Positions 37,301 through 48,700 of a stretch of 64,000 nt of DNA are shown here, piece by piece. Numbering within the stretch: the first letter of the stretch is position 1; each line of letters opens with the position of its first letter. The translations under genes and the position numbers were made by a program. The DNA comes from Nematostella vectensis (taxonomy: Eukaryota; Cnidaria; Anthozoa; Actiniaria; Edwardsiidae): the NCBI RefSeq assembly GCF_932526225.1, contig NC_064046.1, forward strand, positions 13,768,408-13,832,407, given 5' to 3'. Below the pieces are notes generated by a model. It made no database searches, was not told the DNA's origin, and was given only the letters and a program-made list of their open reading frames with translations.

Positions 37301-37617
37301 CTTCGGAATCAATAAGGAACAGAGGAAATTCTCATAGTCTATTCGCCTGAAGAAATGAAAAAAAAATACGCATTATAATCCCTTGCAACTTTAAGTTATA
37401 TAACTTAACATACATCTGTTAAAAGCACAGGTTTCGAATTCATTTGATCATACAAAGGGAGAAAAATGCCTTACAAATACCTTACTAAATTCACGCAATA
37501 TTGTAAGGTACTCTGTGAAGTTGATGTCGAGGCATATCTAAGGAGGGTTTTCAAAGTCTCTTTTTTACATTTTGACAATCTTTGGAGAAATCGCCGTCTG
37601 CCGACGATGGAAGCCAT
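31338..37617 (-). CDS. NDUFAF6: NADH dehydrogenase complex I assembly factor 6, 313 aa
   Basis: Ten exons on the minus strand: 37617-37481, 37346-37247, 34835-34755, 34648-34607, 33635-33579, 33051-32949, 32498-32365, 32173-32072, 32003-31947 and 31466-31338. Phases agree and total 314 codons with stop (human about 333). The protein has the squalene/phytoene-synthase fold but serves mitochondrial complex I assembly. Family words: [95 protein letters not shown] and [12 protein letters not shown]. Residues 1-35 are basic and hydroxylated without acidic clusters ([19 protein letters not shown]), as in a mitochondrial presequence, which supports the start. Intron 3 begins with GC (34754-34753) in a strong AAG|GCAAGT context. 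Confidence 0.92.
33119..33290. repeat. Short interspersed repeat with C-rich palindromic ends
   Basis: Three CGTGCCCCCCC-like segments (GGGCACGCCCCCC, GTGCCCCCCAT, CGTGCCCCCCCCC) and GCTACGGCTATGG at the right. It resembles the hAT-like MITE family but its ends are not clear. In NDUFAF6 intron 5. Confidence 0.4.
35560..36860. repeat. Degenerate tandem repeats in NDUFAF6 intron 2
   Basis: Five copies of a ~23-bp unit (TTTCCGTTACGCGAGTGCGA) at 35560-35660 and four more diverged ones at 36700-36830. Between them is a ~235-bp tandem duplication (35725-36050) sharing GCACAACTTTCGCACTTATT and TAAGTCATTCCTGTGTGAAT. No exon is seen in this 2.4-kb intron. Confidence 0.7.
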
Positions 37618-37739
37618 TTTAAGAATATTTCACGAAATGCGACAGGCGTTCCTTTGAAGTCAGGACTCAGTTCCCGTTAGCCAAGCGGCACAGGGATCCC
37701 ATGAATCAAGGCACGCTGTTATATGAAACCAAGAAGAGA

Positions 37740-38165
37740 CCATAAACTAATTTCTTATGCACAAAGGCCATGTCTAAGAAGTCGATGTCTGACAGCTTAA
37801 GAATGTCATATCTTGGATCCGGGCCATTCCGTAGTCCTGCCTGTGTCCATTACTACGCTTACTTCAAGGCTTATCTCATAATGTCTCCCTTGTACGTTTA
37901 TAAACTCTTTGAAGTATGAAATATCCTTCTTCTGTCAAAGCTTTCGCTGGTGTTCATGGCTTCCCAGATGCTGGCGCCAAAAAGTCCCAAGGACAGCAAA
38001 ACAACGACAATGCGAACAGGCGTCTTTATCAGCAATCGAGCGAACTGCTTCATCACCTTGTCAGCTTCATCTTGCAAACGAGGCTCGTCCCGGATCATCG
38101 CGGGATTCGGGTTATTAGCCGTCGGGACTACGTTTATCAGTTTATTGGGGTGTAACCGTTTCTAA
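37740..38165 (-). pseudogene. Patched-domain (PTCHD-like) relic, minus-strand part
   Basis: Reads RLQDEADKVMKQFARLLIK, then a membrane helix IVVVLLSLGLFGASIWEA and MNTSESF, followed after a shift by YFKEFINVQGRHYEISLEV. In Patched/PTCHD proteins this is the region where the second half of the protein begins (cytosolic loop, membrane helix, extracellular loop). It has frameshifts and stops, no neighbouring exons, and sits directly upstream of NDUFAF6 exon 1. The family call rests on pattern and order only. Confidence 0.5.
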
Positions 38166-38258
38166 TTCTTGGGATTAAGGATATGTTTATTATTCTTGAC
38201 GAACTGGATCGACAAGACAACAAAGTGTTTGTTATTGACACCATCGAAATTGTGAGAC

Positions 38259-38480
38259 CGTGACAGAACTCGTTGAGTTTGCCGTTAGCACGTCCACAGC
38301 TTTCCCGTCGGTAAGATACTTCATCTACCCTGCTTTTCTGTCACTTCTTTCTATCTTATGATCATGACATACTTTGTTGCCGTAGCGACATTTGGCGTCA
38401 GGAGGATTAAGGCGAACCGCCGCAACTGCCTCCCGTTGTGCTTTGCGTCACCCCCAAAGAAGAGAAGCCGGACTCGATAG
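38259..38480 (+). pseudogene. Patched-domain (PTCHD-like) relic, plus-strand part
   Basis: Reads TELVEFAVSTSTAFPSVRYF, IYPAFLSLLSIL, then after a frameshift MTYFVAVATFGVRRIKANRR and LCFASPPKKRSRTR. This matches the end of a sterol-sensing-domain block, which in the family comes just before the segment found on the other strand. The two parts are therefore head-to-head, pointing to an inversion in a dead copy. Confidence 0.5.
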
Positions 38481-39641
38481 TCTTTTTGTTGTGTAAGTCC
38501 TGGTGCAATTTTTAAGGACAATTTTATATATATTTTCTAAACAAAATTCAATTGCGTGCATAATTATTATTTTTTTTTGCTGGAGGACTAAACAGCTGAA
38601 GGTCATGTTACAAACAAGGCAATCTTTTCTGCTACTTTAAATGCCAGTTTTATATTATATTGCCGTCTCTGTATTTTAACTAAAAATAGAAAATGCATTT
38701 TTAGATTTTTCCCGCCAAAACAGGAACTTGTATCCTCGACTCAATCGCCTTTCACGCGGCCAAGATGAGCGTCAATTTTCAAACTCTAATTAAATTCAAT
38801 TCCCCTTTCAGAATTTAAGTGAGAGGTTTTACAATCACTGTGTTATGGTGAGTTGATAATAATTTTTTGGCTAGATTGCTATAAGTGTAAGGTTATATAA
38901 GAACTTTAAAGAACTTCTTCGTTCGCTTTAGAACTGGCCCAAACGTTTCCTCATCTTCTTCGAGAAGTATTAAACATGCCATTCCCATGACAGAGTGCTG
39001 TCCAGTCGGAGACCAAGAAGCTGGGCTGATGGTTCAGTCTCCAGAGTTTGTTGCCAATGGAGACTGTTAGGGTGTCACCAGAAAAAGTTATCTCACTACA
39101 GACAATCATTGATATTACATGCGAATTCTTTTGCAACTCGCAACATAACAGAAAATGTGTTCCAGGTCCGCACTTCCGCCAGCCCCCACTAGCTACGCAA
39201 CGTGGCGAGAGGGGGTGGGGGGACTTAAGACTTAAGAGAGGGTAGAGGGTGGGGTTAGGGGACAAAATGTGAAGACATGTTGGAGAGCTGTACAGAGTAA
39301 TATAGCAATAAAATGGTGGGAAAGTAGCAAAGAACGAAATAAATGGCATATGAGAATAAAACAAATGGGGAAGGACAGATTGCCCGAGTCCTATTACCAT
39401 AGACGAGAGGGAGAAATTTTTTTATATATTCTATTTACTTCTAAATGTCCTGTCCGTCGGTACTTCTGTCTGTCTGTCTCTTCGGTGCCTTTCCCATTTC
39501 CCCTTTCTTTGCCATTTCTATCCTGCAGGTCTTGATTATCGGCCTATTGACAATGTCTTTCCTTGCCTAATGAAATTCGTGCCATCGCAAAAGCTTTTCA
39601 ACCTTTTAGGTTTTGTTAAAGATTACAAGTTCTACATGATC
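38481..39641. other. Intergenic, no gene seen
   Basis: Contains the left copy of a dispersed repeat (about 38690-38925) and a GC-poor stretch with (T)n. Open frames here are chance. Confidence 0.5.
38690..38925. repeat. Dispersed repeat B, copy 1
   Basis: Shares TTTTCCCGCCAAAAC, AATTCAATTCCCCTTT, CAGAATTT and GGCTAGATTG.TATAAGT, in the same order and orientation, with 52960-53155. Confidence 0.65.
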
Positions 39642-42600
39642 TCATCTTCTCTTGTGATTGATTCCCACTGCCTCTTGAACAGATCCAAACCCGTCTTTCC
39701 TGGAACAAAACACATAGAAAAAGAAAACATTAAGAAATCTAATAGCTATTGAGCGGTTAGCAACTTTCTGGATCTGAATTCACTCATAGAGGTAGTTATG
39801 TAGTTTCTATATTTCTTACCAAGCTGAACAAGATGCTGAAAGGAGTCCAAAATGACTCCAATTTCAAGAAAAAAACGAGAGGGACCGGATTCATGAAAAA
39901 AAAGTCCATGTCAACTGGGACTCGAGTTATCCAGATCTTTGCATTAGCCAAGTAAAAATGACAAAAAATAGGACTGGTGTCAAGGGAAGTCGAGCTTGGT
40001 AACAGAGTTTAGAATTCGAATAAATCGGGTTCTACAGTGGTATAGTTTGCTTTCACTTCCCCCTCATGGATGTCCTAAGGTATATCGTATTCACCTTAGC
40101 AGTTCTGCAAGTTCCCTCTTGATTTTTCTGACCACTGGGGGTCCCTGGTAGGCCAGGGCAGTGTACAACTGGACTAGAGATGCTCCTGCTTTGATCTTAT
40201 CATAGGCGTCCTGTCCAGAGGAGATTCCACCAACCCCAATGATAGGGATCTTTCCTATGATGATAAGCTTGAGTGAGAAAGAGCAAAAGTCTGGTAGTAG
40301 CAGGCACCCATATGACAAGAGCGAAACAAACCTGGTGGTAGCAATAATTACCCAAAGAGAGCAAAAGTCTGGTAGTAGCAGGCACCCATATGACAAGAGC
40401 GAGACAAACCTGGTGGTAGCAATAATTACCCAAGGGGTGGGTCGGTATACCGCAATGATTCAAATAAGTGCCTTTCTTTAAATAAGTGCCTCCTCCCCAA
40501 TAAGGGCCCCCCATTGACCTCGAATTTTGGAATAAGCGCCCCATCCCCTGCCAGTAAAAAAAGATCCCAACAAATGCACCAGTTAAATGGTGTAAATCTT
40601 TATTTAGCTCTCATTGACACCCTCACATTACAACACGGTCTTCTTATTACCACTTCAACTTCTTTTTATCTGCGCACACAAATTTTTGTTCTCAATCAAT
40701 TCAGAAGCTGGTATTTTCCGACGAAATAAAATAAGCGCCTCCTCCCCACTAAGCGCCCCTCAAAGACCCGGAAAATCAAGGGCACGTATTCTAATCATTG
40801 CAGTAATTAAAAAAATTTGTTGTCAGATCACCCTTGTCACCGCTGAGATGCTTGGATACATGTGAATGTGCTTGGAGACATGGGCATACAAAAAACTTCG
40901 GTGAATCAAAGATATGTGAACTATAGGAACTGGAACAAAACTTGGGTGACTCAAAGATGTGTGAACTATAGGAACTGGAACAAAACCTGGGTGTAGATGA
41001 GCGAAAATTGGAAGTTCAGGTGAATGAGAGGGGTCTGACACTAGTAAGACCCACAGATTAAAAACCGCAGGGTTCTTTTTAATACAACCACTGTATTTTG
41101 GTGAGTTGATAATAGCAGGGGTAGTGACCATTTCTGGGATCACGTGATGGTTTGACTTGCCTTCCGTCAGTCTGTACATGTCACCCACAGCTTCTGTTGA
41201 CATTTCACGCAAAGGGGCACCACTCAGGCCACCTTGTTCTGTTTTGTTTGGGCTTTGTAAGGTGGAAGGTCTTGTGATGGTTGTGTTGCTGACAATCAGG
41301 CCGTCAATTTGATGCTGGAGCAAAAACAGAAGGCAAAAAGAATTGGCATTGGATATGTACTGCATACAGTACTGACACTGTCATATGATTGATGTTTTCT
41401 TAGGTGAAAAATTGATACCTACAAAAATACATATAATATCACAACTAAGAAAAACTACACATTCACCTCTTGCTGTGTTAAACTACATAATCAGCACAAG
41501 TAATACCACCACTTCAAACAACAAACAATCCATTACAATGGGACACTAAAACATCATCACCACAATTAATGTCATTAACAACAAAACATCATCATCATCA
41601 TCATCACCATCACCATCACCATCACTGACATAACCATAACAATCACCATCATAACATCATCTCCATCACCATTATAAGCAGGCAGTATTACCCCTTGTAT
41701 TGTGATGACACTGGCAATGTCTATTTTGTCCTCTTCAGTAAGGTCTGGTGCTATTTTGACAAGAAGGGGTGGTTGGGCTGATGGTGATGCCTGCCTGCGA
41801 GCCTCAAGAGCCTACAGGATTCAAAAACAACACTTATGGTGTATGGCCTGCATTCCATAAAATGCAAACTCCTTTAAAAAATATTAACATATTTTTAGTC
41901 TGTATTTTAATGAATTTGCTATTTTACTGTGTTGCTATGTGTGCATACACCTATTGTAAAAAAATGTTTTAATTGCAAAACGGCAAATGGCAATTGGCAA
42001 ATGACAGTTGCATGATTGAAATGAATCATGGGCCTCATTAAATGTTTACAATTATGATCCATTGTGTGGGAAGAAGTGGTTTAGACATTCCCTATTGTCA
42101 AATAGTTTTACTATAAAGACTACATACAATCTTTAGAAAGTTTGCATTGGCGTGGTGGAATTAGGAGAATAAATCAACGCAGGATTGACATGGTCGGTTA
42201 ATACCACTGTGGAAACACAGTTTTGCTGATGTTTAGAAAGAAGGGTTCTCCGGGTTCTGGGCTCTCTCATCTGTTTCTGATCCCCTTGCATTAACTTAGC
42301 AAAATTGTCTACTCATTATGCTAACGACTTACATTTTCAATAAGCTGTGTCAACTCTTCCCGTCCTTGTAGTGCCCGGAGACCAGGAGTGTTTGGTGATG
42401 ATATGTTGATGACCAGATAGTGTGCTAACGGGCTAAAACACTTGACACCTTTTACATAGTCGGATACTGCATCTGGGGAGGTTTTGTTCTTGCCAACATT
42501 AATCCCAAGAACACCTTTAGGGTGGCCTGATCTTGCAAGGCGATCTTGTAATCTTTTGGAAGCAGCCTTATGACCATCACTGTTAAAGCCATAGCTAAAG

Positions 42601-43724
42601 TACAAATTAAAAATAAAACTAATAAAAATAAAATATATAAATAAAAAATAAAATAACCAGCATCACTTTTAGTGTTACAATACAGCCTCAACTTCAGAAA
42701 TTGAAATAATATCTGGAGAATAGAAATATAGACAAAAGAAATATTTTAATTTTTGCTGCAACATCTGTTGTTTCTGCTGTCAACCAGACCACAGTTCATA
42801 ATTTAAAATTTTTCTTTTGTAAACCAAAAATTGAGGTCAACTGTACAAGTCAATTGGTCAAGATAAATGATATAAACCACCAATTAGTAGATATTTTGGT
42901 AAGAACAGGAGCAAGTGGAACTTTATCTATGAATCACATACCAGTAACTTGTATATTGAAATTTTATTTGAATAATTTATCCTTCACTTTGTGGCTACAT
43001 ATAAGTCCTTACCGGTTAATAACAGCCTGGTCTTCAACCAGCCTGAAGACTCGTGGCTTTGGATTTCCTGGCTGTGGCTCAGGCGTAACACTGCCAACCT
43101 CCACAAACCCAAAACCCATCTTCAGTAGCCCATCTACAGCCTCTGCATGCTTGTCAAATCCTGCTGCCAGCCCTACAGGGTTGGAGAACTGCAGGCCAAA
43201 CACTTTGGTGTTCTGAGACAGACAACATTGTCAGAAGGCAGGGGAAATATGTATCAAAGATGCACAATAATATAGCTAGATCTCTATAACATTGGGAATT
43301 AAATCAAACAGGGATTGAGGTCTTGTGTTCATCAGAGCAAAGTAGGGGGATCTTTCTTATAATGACAAATGAAAGGGAAATTGAAATAAAAGCCTTATGA
43401 TAGGCATACAAGTTAGTAATAAACCTACAGTGTGTGAACTGTCACATATAAACTTAGAGCCTCAAAATTACACTGAGAAATGTTTGGATATTCATAATGA
43501 AGGCTTTTAGTAGTTACCAGTATTTCTGGGTCCTTGTTCTTGTCTTGGGGTGTCCATCCATATGCTGCCGCCTTGACGGCAAGTAGGTGTGCTCTCTCAG
43601 CGTCTAGTAGCCTTATGGCTGGCATAACTACAGTACTGTAGAACTTCTCATTTCCTGTCATTGTGTAATAGCCCCCAAATACCACTCCAGTGCATCCAAT
43701 TAGGGCTAGCCCGTGCCGTAGCAT
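39642..43724 (-). CDS. DHODH: Dihydroorotate dehydrogenase (quinone), mitochondrial, 386 aa
   Basis: Class 2 enzyme of the mitochondrial inner membrane; oxidises dihydroorotate to orotate with FMN and ubiquinone, the fourth step of pyrimidine synthesis. Exons: 43724-43518, 43212-43013, 42594-42333, 41811-41692, 41314-41161, 40254-40095 and 39699-39642; 387 codons with stop, phases agree (human 395 aa). Seen: membrane helix [13 protein letters not shown] (residues 5-17), [47 protein letters not shown], catalytic loop [39 protein letters not shown] and [19 protein letters not shown]. The start ATG at 43724 gives an N-terminus like the human one; an acceptor just upstream (CTTTTTTTGCAG-like) implies a 5' UTR exon further right. 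Intron 5 starts with GC (41160-41159) in AAG|GCAAGT. Confidence 0.93.
40281..40436. repeat. Tandem duplication, ~77-bp unit, DHODH intron 5
   Basis: Two nearly identical copies sharing AGCAAAAGTCTGGTAGTAGC and GGTGGTAGCAATAATTACCC. Confidence 0.9.
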
Positions 43725-43769
43725 GCTACGTGTAACCTTTTGTCTAAAAGAAGCCTGCAAAAAAAACAA

Positions 43770-45640
43770 AAAAAAATAAAGTTCTCTGATCTTTTACTTA
43801 AGTGCAGAGGTCACAACAAGAGAGCCTTCATTGTTCTTGTGTGCATTTTATTGGCAAGCGTTGTCACCAGGTCACTTCAGGTCCTTTCACATAGTATTGC
43901 ATATTATGCAATATTGACAGAAAGTAATAATGCAACCAAAGTCAGAATTTCATATATAATATTGCAATCAATCTGAAATTTGGTGTCTTCACAATAAATT
44001 TCTGCTAAAGGTTTTTTTCAGCCAAAATTTTGCCACATGAATTGATAATTTTGATCTAACTTTGCAAATAGCTAAATCACCCACAGGGGGCCCAGACTAG
44101 TGGTTAACCAAGAGGTTGCCAAGGATTCTGCAATATCCAAAGAGTTAATATGATTTTATTGTCGTTTACAGCAAAAATGATGTGCAGAAGCAACCCTTCT
44201 TGACATAAGCCGCTAGCCTACCCCCTTTGAATTATCCTTTCTCAAAAAAGACCAATTCCTATACAATTTAGCCTTAGACCTTGGGCATTACGTATAGTAC
44301 CAGGTGCGTACACAAGGGGTGCGCAGGATGCATGTACACCCCCACTTGGAGGTAAAAAGTTATAAGGATATAAGTTATAAGGATATAAGGATATAAGTTA
44401 TAATTTTGAGGATTATTGAGCTACCACACAAAAGTGATAGCAGCTCTTTTATACATGAATTTTGTAACCAATCTTTATTAATCCTTCGTTTCTTGTGTTT
44501 CATATGAGTTACTAATTTTTTTTGAAAATGACTATACTTAAAAATTAATTTACTTGCTAAAGACGATACATGCTTAAAAGCAATTCTAAGAATTAATCAT
44601 ACCATTATGCACAAGCAGAATCAGTGAAAATCTCTCTCGATAAAGGATTTCTTCAGTCACGCAAATTCTTTTGCTTCTGCCGCCATTTTAAACTTACTAT
44701 TCCCAGTCCGCTTGCGGCGTAACACACAGGTAGCCCATGAAATGAAAAGTCAGAAAAACTAAACGCAGCAAAAACTCAAGGAAAAGATAGAATATGGTAA
44801 AATGCTATATCAAATCGACTTAACAAATACAGGAAACAATGAAAGGGACGGGGGAGTTACGGGACCTGCGCTCGGCGCTTTTTCGTTTCCCAGACGAGTA
44901 CTCGGCAGCTCAGTGGAGACACTTCTCAAACGTTTTTCTTTAGATGAAAAAGTGCTTTTTGACAACTTGCAATGGGCAAACATCCTCCCAAAACCATAGC
45001 AAACAAGCTTTTAATTAAATGTTTCAGTGGGTTACTGTCTATTAAAGTCACTTACATTCTAACCCTACAGTTCATCATCATCGAAGTCTATTTTAACTGC
45101 AACACATTTAGGCGCTTATTCGGGGAGGAGCTTACTCGAGTAATTACGGTAATCTATTCATGCAGGCGTTTCTGCAGATAGCGGATATTTCTTTGATCTG
45201 TTTTCATTTCAGTGCTGTGAGGATATCCCCCGCCCCCAAACCCCCGCAAAAAAATTGTATATATCTTCATGTTTGAAGTGGTTCATGCAATAATTTAATT
45301 ATAAAATTCATATAATATACATTTTGTACAATAGATGCAAACAATGCTATAGTAATAACATTAAGACATTAAACACGTCTCAAGGCTTTTCCATGCTTGT
45401 GTATTATGCGGCCATATAGCTAGTTGGGCATATAGCTACCTCCTTGCCCTCCTAATGCTCTATAACCTTACCATATCTGGTTAAATTTTGTTCTGATTAA
45501 CGAAAAGGGAAAACTTTATGAATGTATGACCATAAAGTTATAGTGTTGTCCCATCCGTCGAGAAAAAAAGGGGGGAGCAGTATCCGGAGTGATATCAGAG
45601 CAGTGTCCAAGGGGTCATCCGAGCAGTGTCCGAAAGGCTA
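43770..45640. other. Intergenic between DHODH 5' end and TBC1D32 3' end
   Basis: No coding exon seen. Probably holds the DHODH promoter and 5' UTR exon. Short repeats of GGATATAAGTTATAA occur near 44355-44405. Confidence 0.5.
44679..44690 (-). promoter_or_regulatory. YY1-like element, possible DHODH transcription start region
   Basis: AAAATGGCGGCA on the minus strand matches the YY1/initiator motif common at start sites of animal housekeeping genes. It lies about 950 bp upstream of the DHODH coding start, which already seems to need an upstream non-coding exon. Speculative. Confidence 0.3.
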
Positions 45641-45785
45641 TCCTAGCAGTGTCCTAGTGGTCTAGTAATGTTTTGCAGATCCGACAAGCTGGCGATTCTA
45701 TAATAACTTCTCTTCCTTCTCTTCCACTAAGTGATCATGGCCTAGTAATGTTTTGCAGATCCGACAAGATTGTGAGTCTATAGCG
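45640..45785. repeat. Duplication of the TBC1D32 coding 3' end
   Basis: CTAGTAATGTTTTGCAGATC and CGACAAG occur at 45663-45692 and again at 45743-45772. The second copy is the end of the last coding exon (residues SDLQNITR). Offset 80 bp. Confidence 0.85.
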
Positions 45786-48700
45786 TCGTTCGAGCTCGAT
45801 CATAAAGTCGAGGTGATCTGATAGACAGAAGTCACGGATAGGCTCCTCCTGAAAAAAAGATAAACATTTCACGTCAGTGGAGCGAAATGCGAGGAAAAAA
45901 AACTTTGCAAGAAGTATGACAAACTGATAATTTGGGGCAAAAGTTAAAGAGGCACTCAAATGTCTGAAGTGTTATTTTAGAGAGCCCTAAAGTAGTTTAA
46001 ATTATTCTAAGTACCACAATAACCATCCAGTTGTTACCTTGAGTGTGACAAGAAGGCATTGCCGTTGAGTGTCCTCAAGAATACGCTGTTGAAGATGTTG
46101 GAACAGCGCAATGCAAAAGTACACCTGCAAGTAAAGGACATAATCGATTGATACTACCCAACTGGTGGCATTAACGTACTACCCAACTGGTGGCATTAAC
46201 GTACTACCCAACTGGTGGCATTAACGTACTACCCAACTGGTGGCATTAACGTACTACCCAACTGGTGGCATTAACGTACTACCCAACTGGTGGCGTTAAC
46301 ATACTACCCAACTGGTGGCATTAACGTACTTCCCAACTGGTGGCATTAACGTACTACCCAACTGGTGGCATTAACGTACTACCCAACTGGTGGCATTAAC
46401 GTACTACCCAACTGGTGGCATTAACGTACTACCCAACTGGTGGCGTTAACATACTACCCAACTGGTGGCATTAACGTACTACCCAACTGGTGGCATTAAC
46501 GTACTACCCAACTGGTGGCATTAACGTACTTCCCAACTGGTGGCATTAACGTACTACCCAACTGGTGGCGTTAACATACTACCCAACTGGTGGCATTAAC
46601 ATAATTCCCAACTGGTGGCATTAACGTACTACCCAACTGGTGGAATTAACGTACTACCCAACTGGTGGCATTAACGTACTACCCAACTGGTGGCGTTAAC
46701 GTACTACCCAACTGGTGGCATTAACTTACTACCCAACTGGTGGAATTAACGTACTACCCAACTGGTGGCATTAACGTACTACCCAACTGGTGGCATTAAC
46801 GTACTACCCAACTGGTGGCATTAACGTACTACCCAACTGGTGGCATTAACGTACTACCCAACTGGTGGCATTAACGTACTACCCAACTGGTGGCATTAAC
46901 GTACTACCCAACTGGTGGCATTAACGTACTACCCAACTGGTGGCATTAACGTACTACCCAACTGGTGACGTTAACGTACTACCCAACTGGTGGCATTAAC
47001 GTACTACCCAACTGGTGGCATTAACGTACTACCCAACTGGTGGCATTAACGTACTACCCAACTGGTGGCATTAACGTACTACCCAACTGGTGGCATTAAC
47101 GTACTACCCAACTGGTGGCATTAACTTACTACCCAACTGGTGGAATTAACGTACTACCCAACTGGTGGCATTAACGTACTACCCAACTGGTGGCATTAAC
47201 GTACTACCCAACTGGTGGCGTTAACGTACTACCCAACTGGTGGCATTAACGTACTACCCAACTGGTGGCATTAACGTACTACCCAACTGGTGGCATTAAC
47301 GTACTACCCAACTGGTGGCATTAACGTACTACCCAACTGGTGGCATTAACGTACTACCCAACTGGTGGCATTAACGTACTACCCAACTGGTGGCATTAAC
47401 GTACTACCCAACTGGTGGCATTAACGTACTACCCAACTGGTGGCATTAACGTACTACCCAACTGGTGACGTTAACGTACTACCCAACTGGTGGCATTAAC
47501 GTACTACCCAACTGGTGGCATTAACGTACTACCCAACTGGTGGCATTAACGTACTACCCAACTGGTGGCATAAACGTACTACCCAACTGGTGGCATTAAC
47601 GTATTACCCAACTGGTGGCATTAACGTACTACCCAACTGGTGGCGTTAACGTACTCAATTGATCTGCTGCTGCCTAGACTGTCAGCCGTTTCTCCTTTGG
47701 CGGAAAGTCACAAAATTAAGCGCCAAAATAGCTTCTCAGAAACCTCACACCCGACCTAAGGGGAAACCTGACTCCACGAGGGTTTCGCGCGTACTACTAC
47801 TACGGACTACGAACACGAAAGGGCAGGCTGACTCACAGGCCAGCTCACATTCGCACACAATCGAAGAATAGTCGTTACCTGGTAGTCGATCCCAAGCGTC
47901 AAACATACACACACATACAGGCAAATGTTCTCCCAGGGCAGAAAATTCCAGAAGCATTGACGAAGCCAATGCTGGCAGATCTGTGAGAAAATGGACATAA
48001 CTCAGTTATGGTACTAAATTTATATGAATCCAAGAAGGATTCACTCCTTCCGGTCCTTTATGAAACACATACAAAGGTATAAATCAGCGCCAGGCTGAGG
48101 CTTTACCTGTGAAGGCGTGTAGCCGGACATCCTGAACGCTGACGAGACAAGAGGCAATTCCGCCTGCACACAGAGACATACAAAGAGAAAAAAAGTCAGC
48201 CAGAAACATACGATGAGATAAAAAAAGTCAGTCACACCCAGAAACATACAATGAGAAAAAAAGTCACAGCCAGAAACATACGATGAGATAAAAAAGTCAG
48301 TCACACCCAGAAACATACAAAGAGAAAAACAAAGTCAGTCACACCCAGAAACATACAATGAGAAAAAAAAGTCAGAGACAGCCAGAAACATACAATGAGA
48401 TAAAAAAGTCAGGCACAGCCAGAAACATACAATGAGATAAAAAAGTCAGTCACAGCCAGAAACATACAATGAGATAAAAAGTCAGACACAGCCAGAAACA
48501 TACAATGAGATAAAAAAAGTCAGTCACAGCCAGTAACATACAATGAGATTAAAAAGTCAGTCACAGCCAGAAACATACAATAAGATAAAAAAGTCAGACA
48601 CAGCCAGAAACATACAATGAGATAAAAAAGTCAGTCACAGCCCGAAACATACAATGAGATAAAAAAGTCAGTCACAGCCAGAAACATACAATGCGATAAA

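Noticed and set aside
37466..37660. Reading of this minus-strand stretch as part of the Patched-like relic
   Set aside because: In the correct frame it is NDUFAF6 exon 1, with YCVNLV joining in phase to the next exon.
38951..39400. 149-residue minus-strand open frame
   Set aside because: Low-complexity Ser/Pro/Leu composition, no neighbours in splice phase, no recognisable family.
46144..47656. CRISPR-like array of short direct repeats
   Set aside because: Units are head-to-tail with no unique spacers, in an animal intron. The same applies to the 1-1180 and 62959-63950 arrays.
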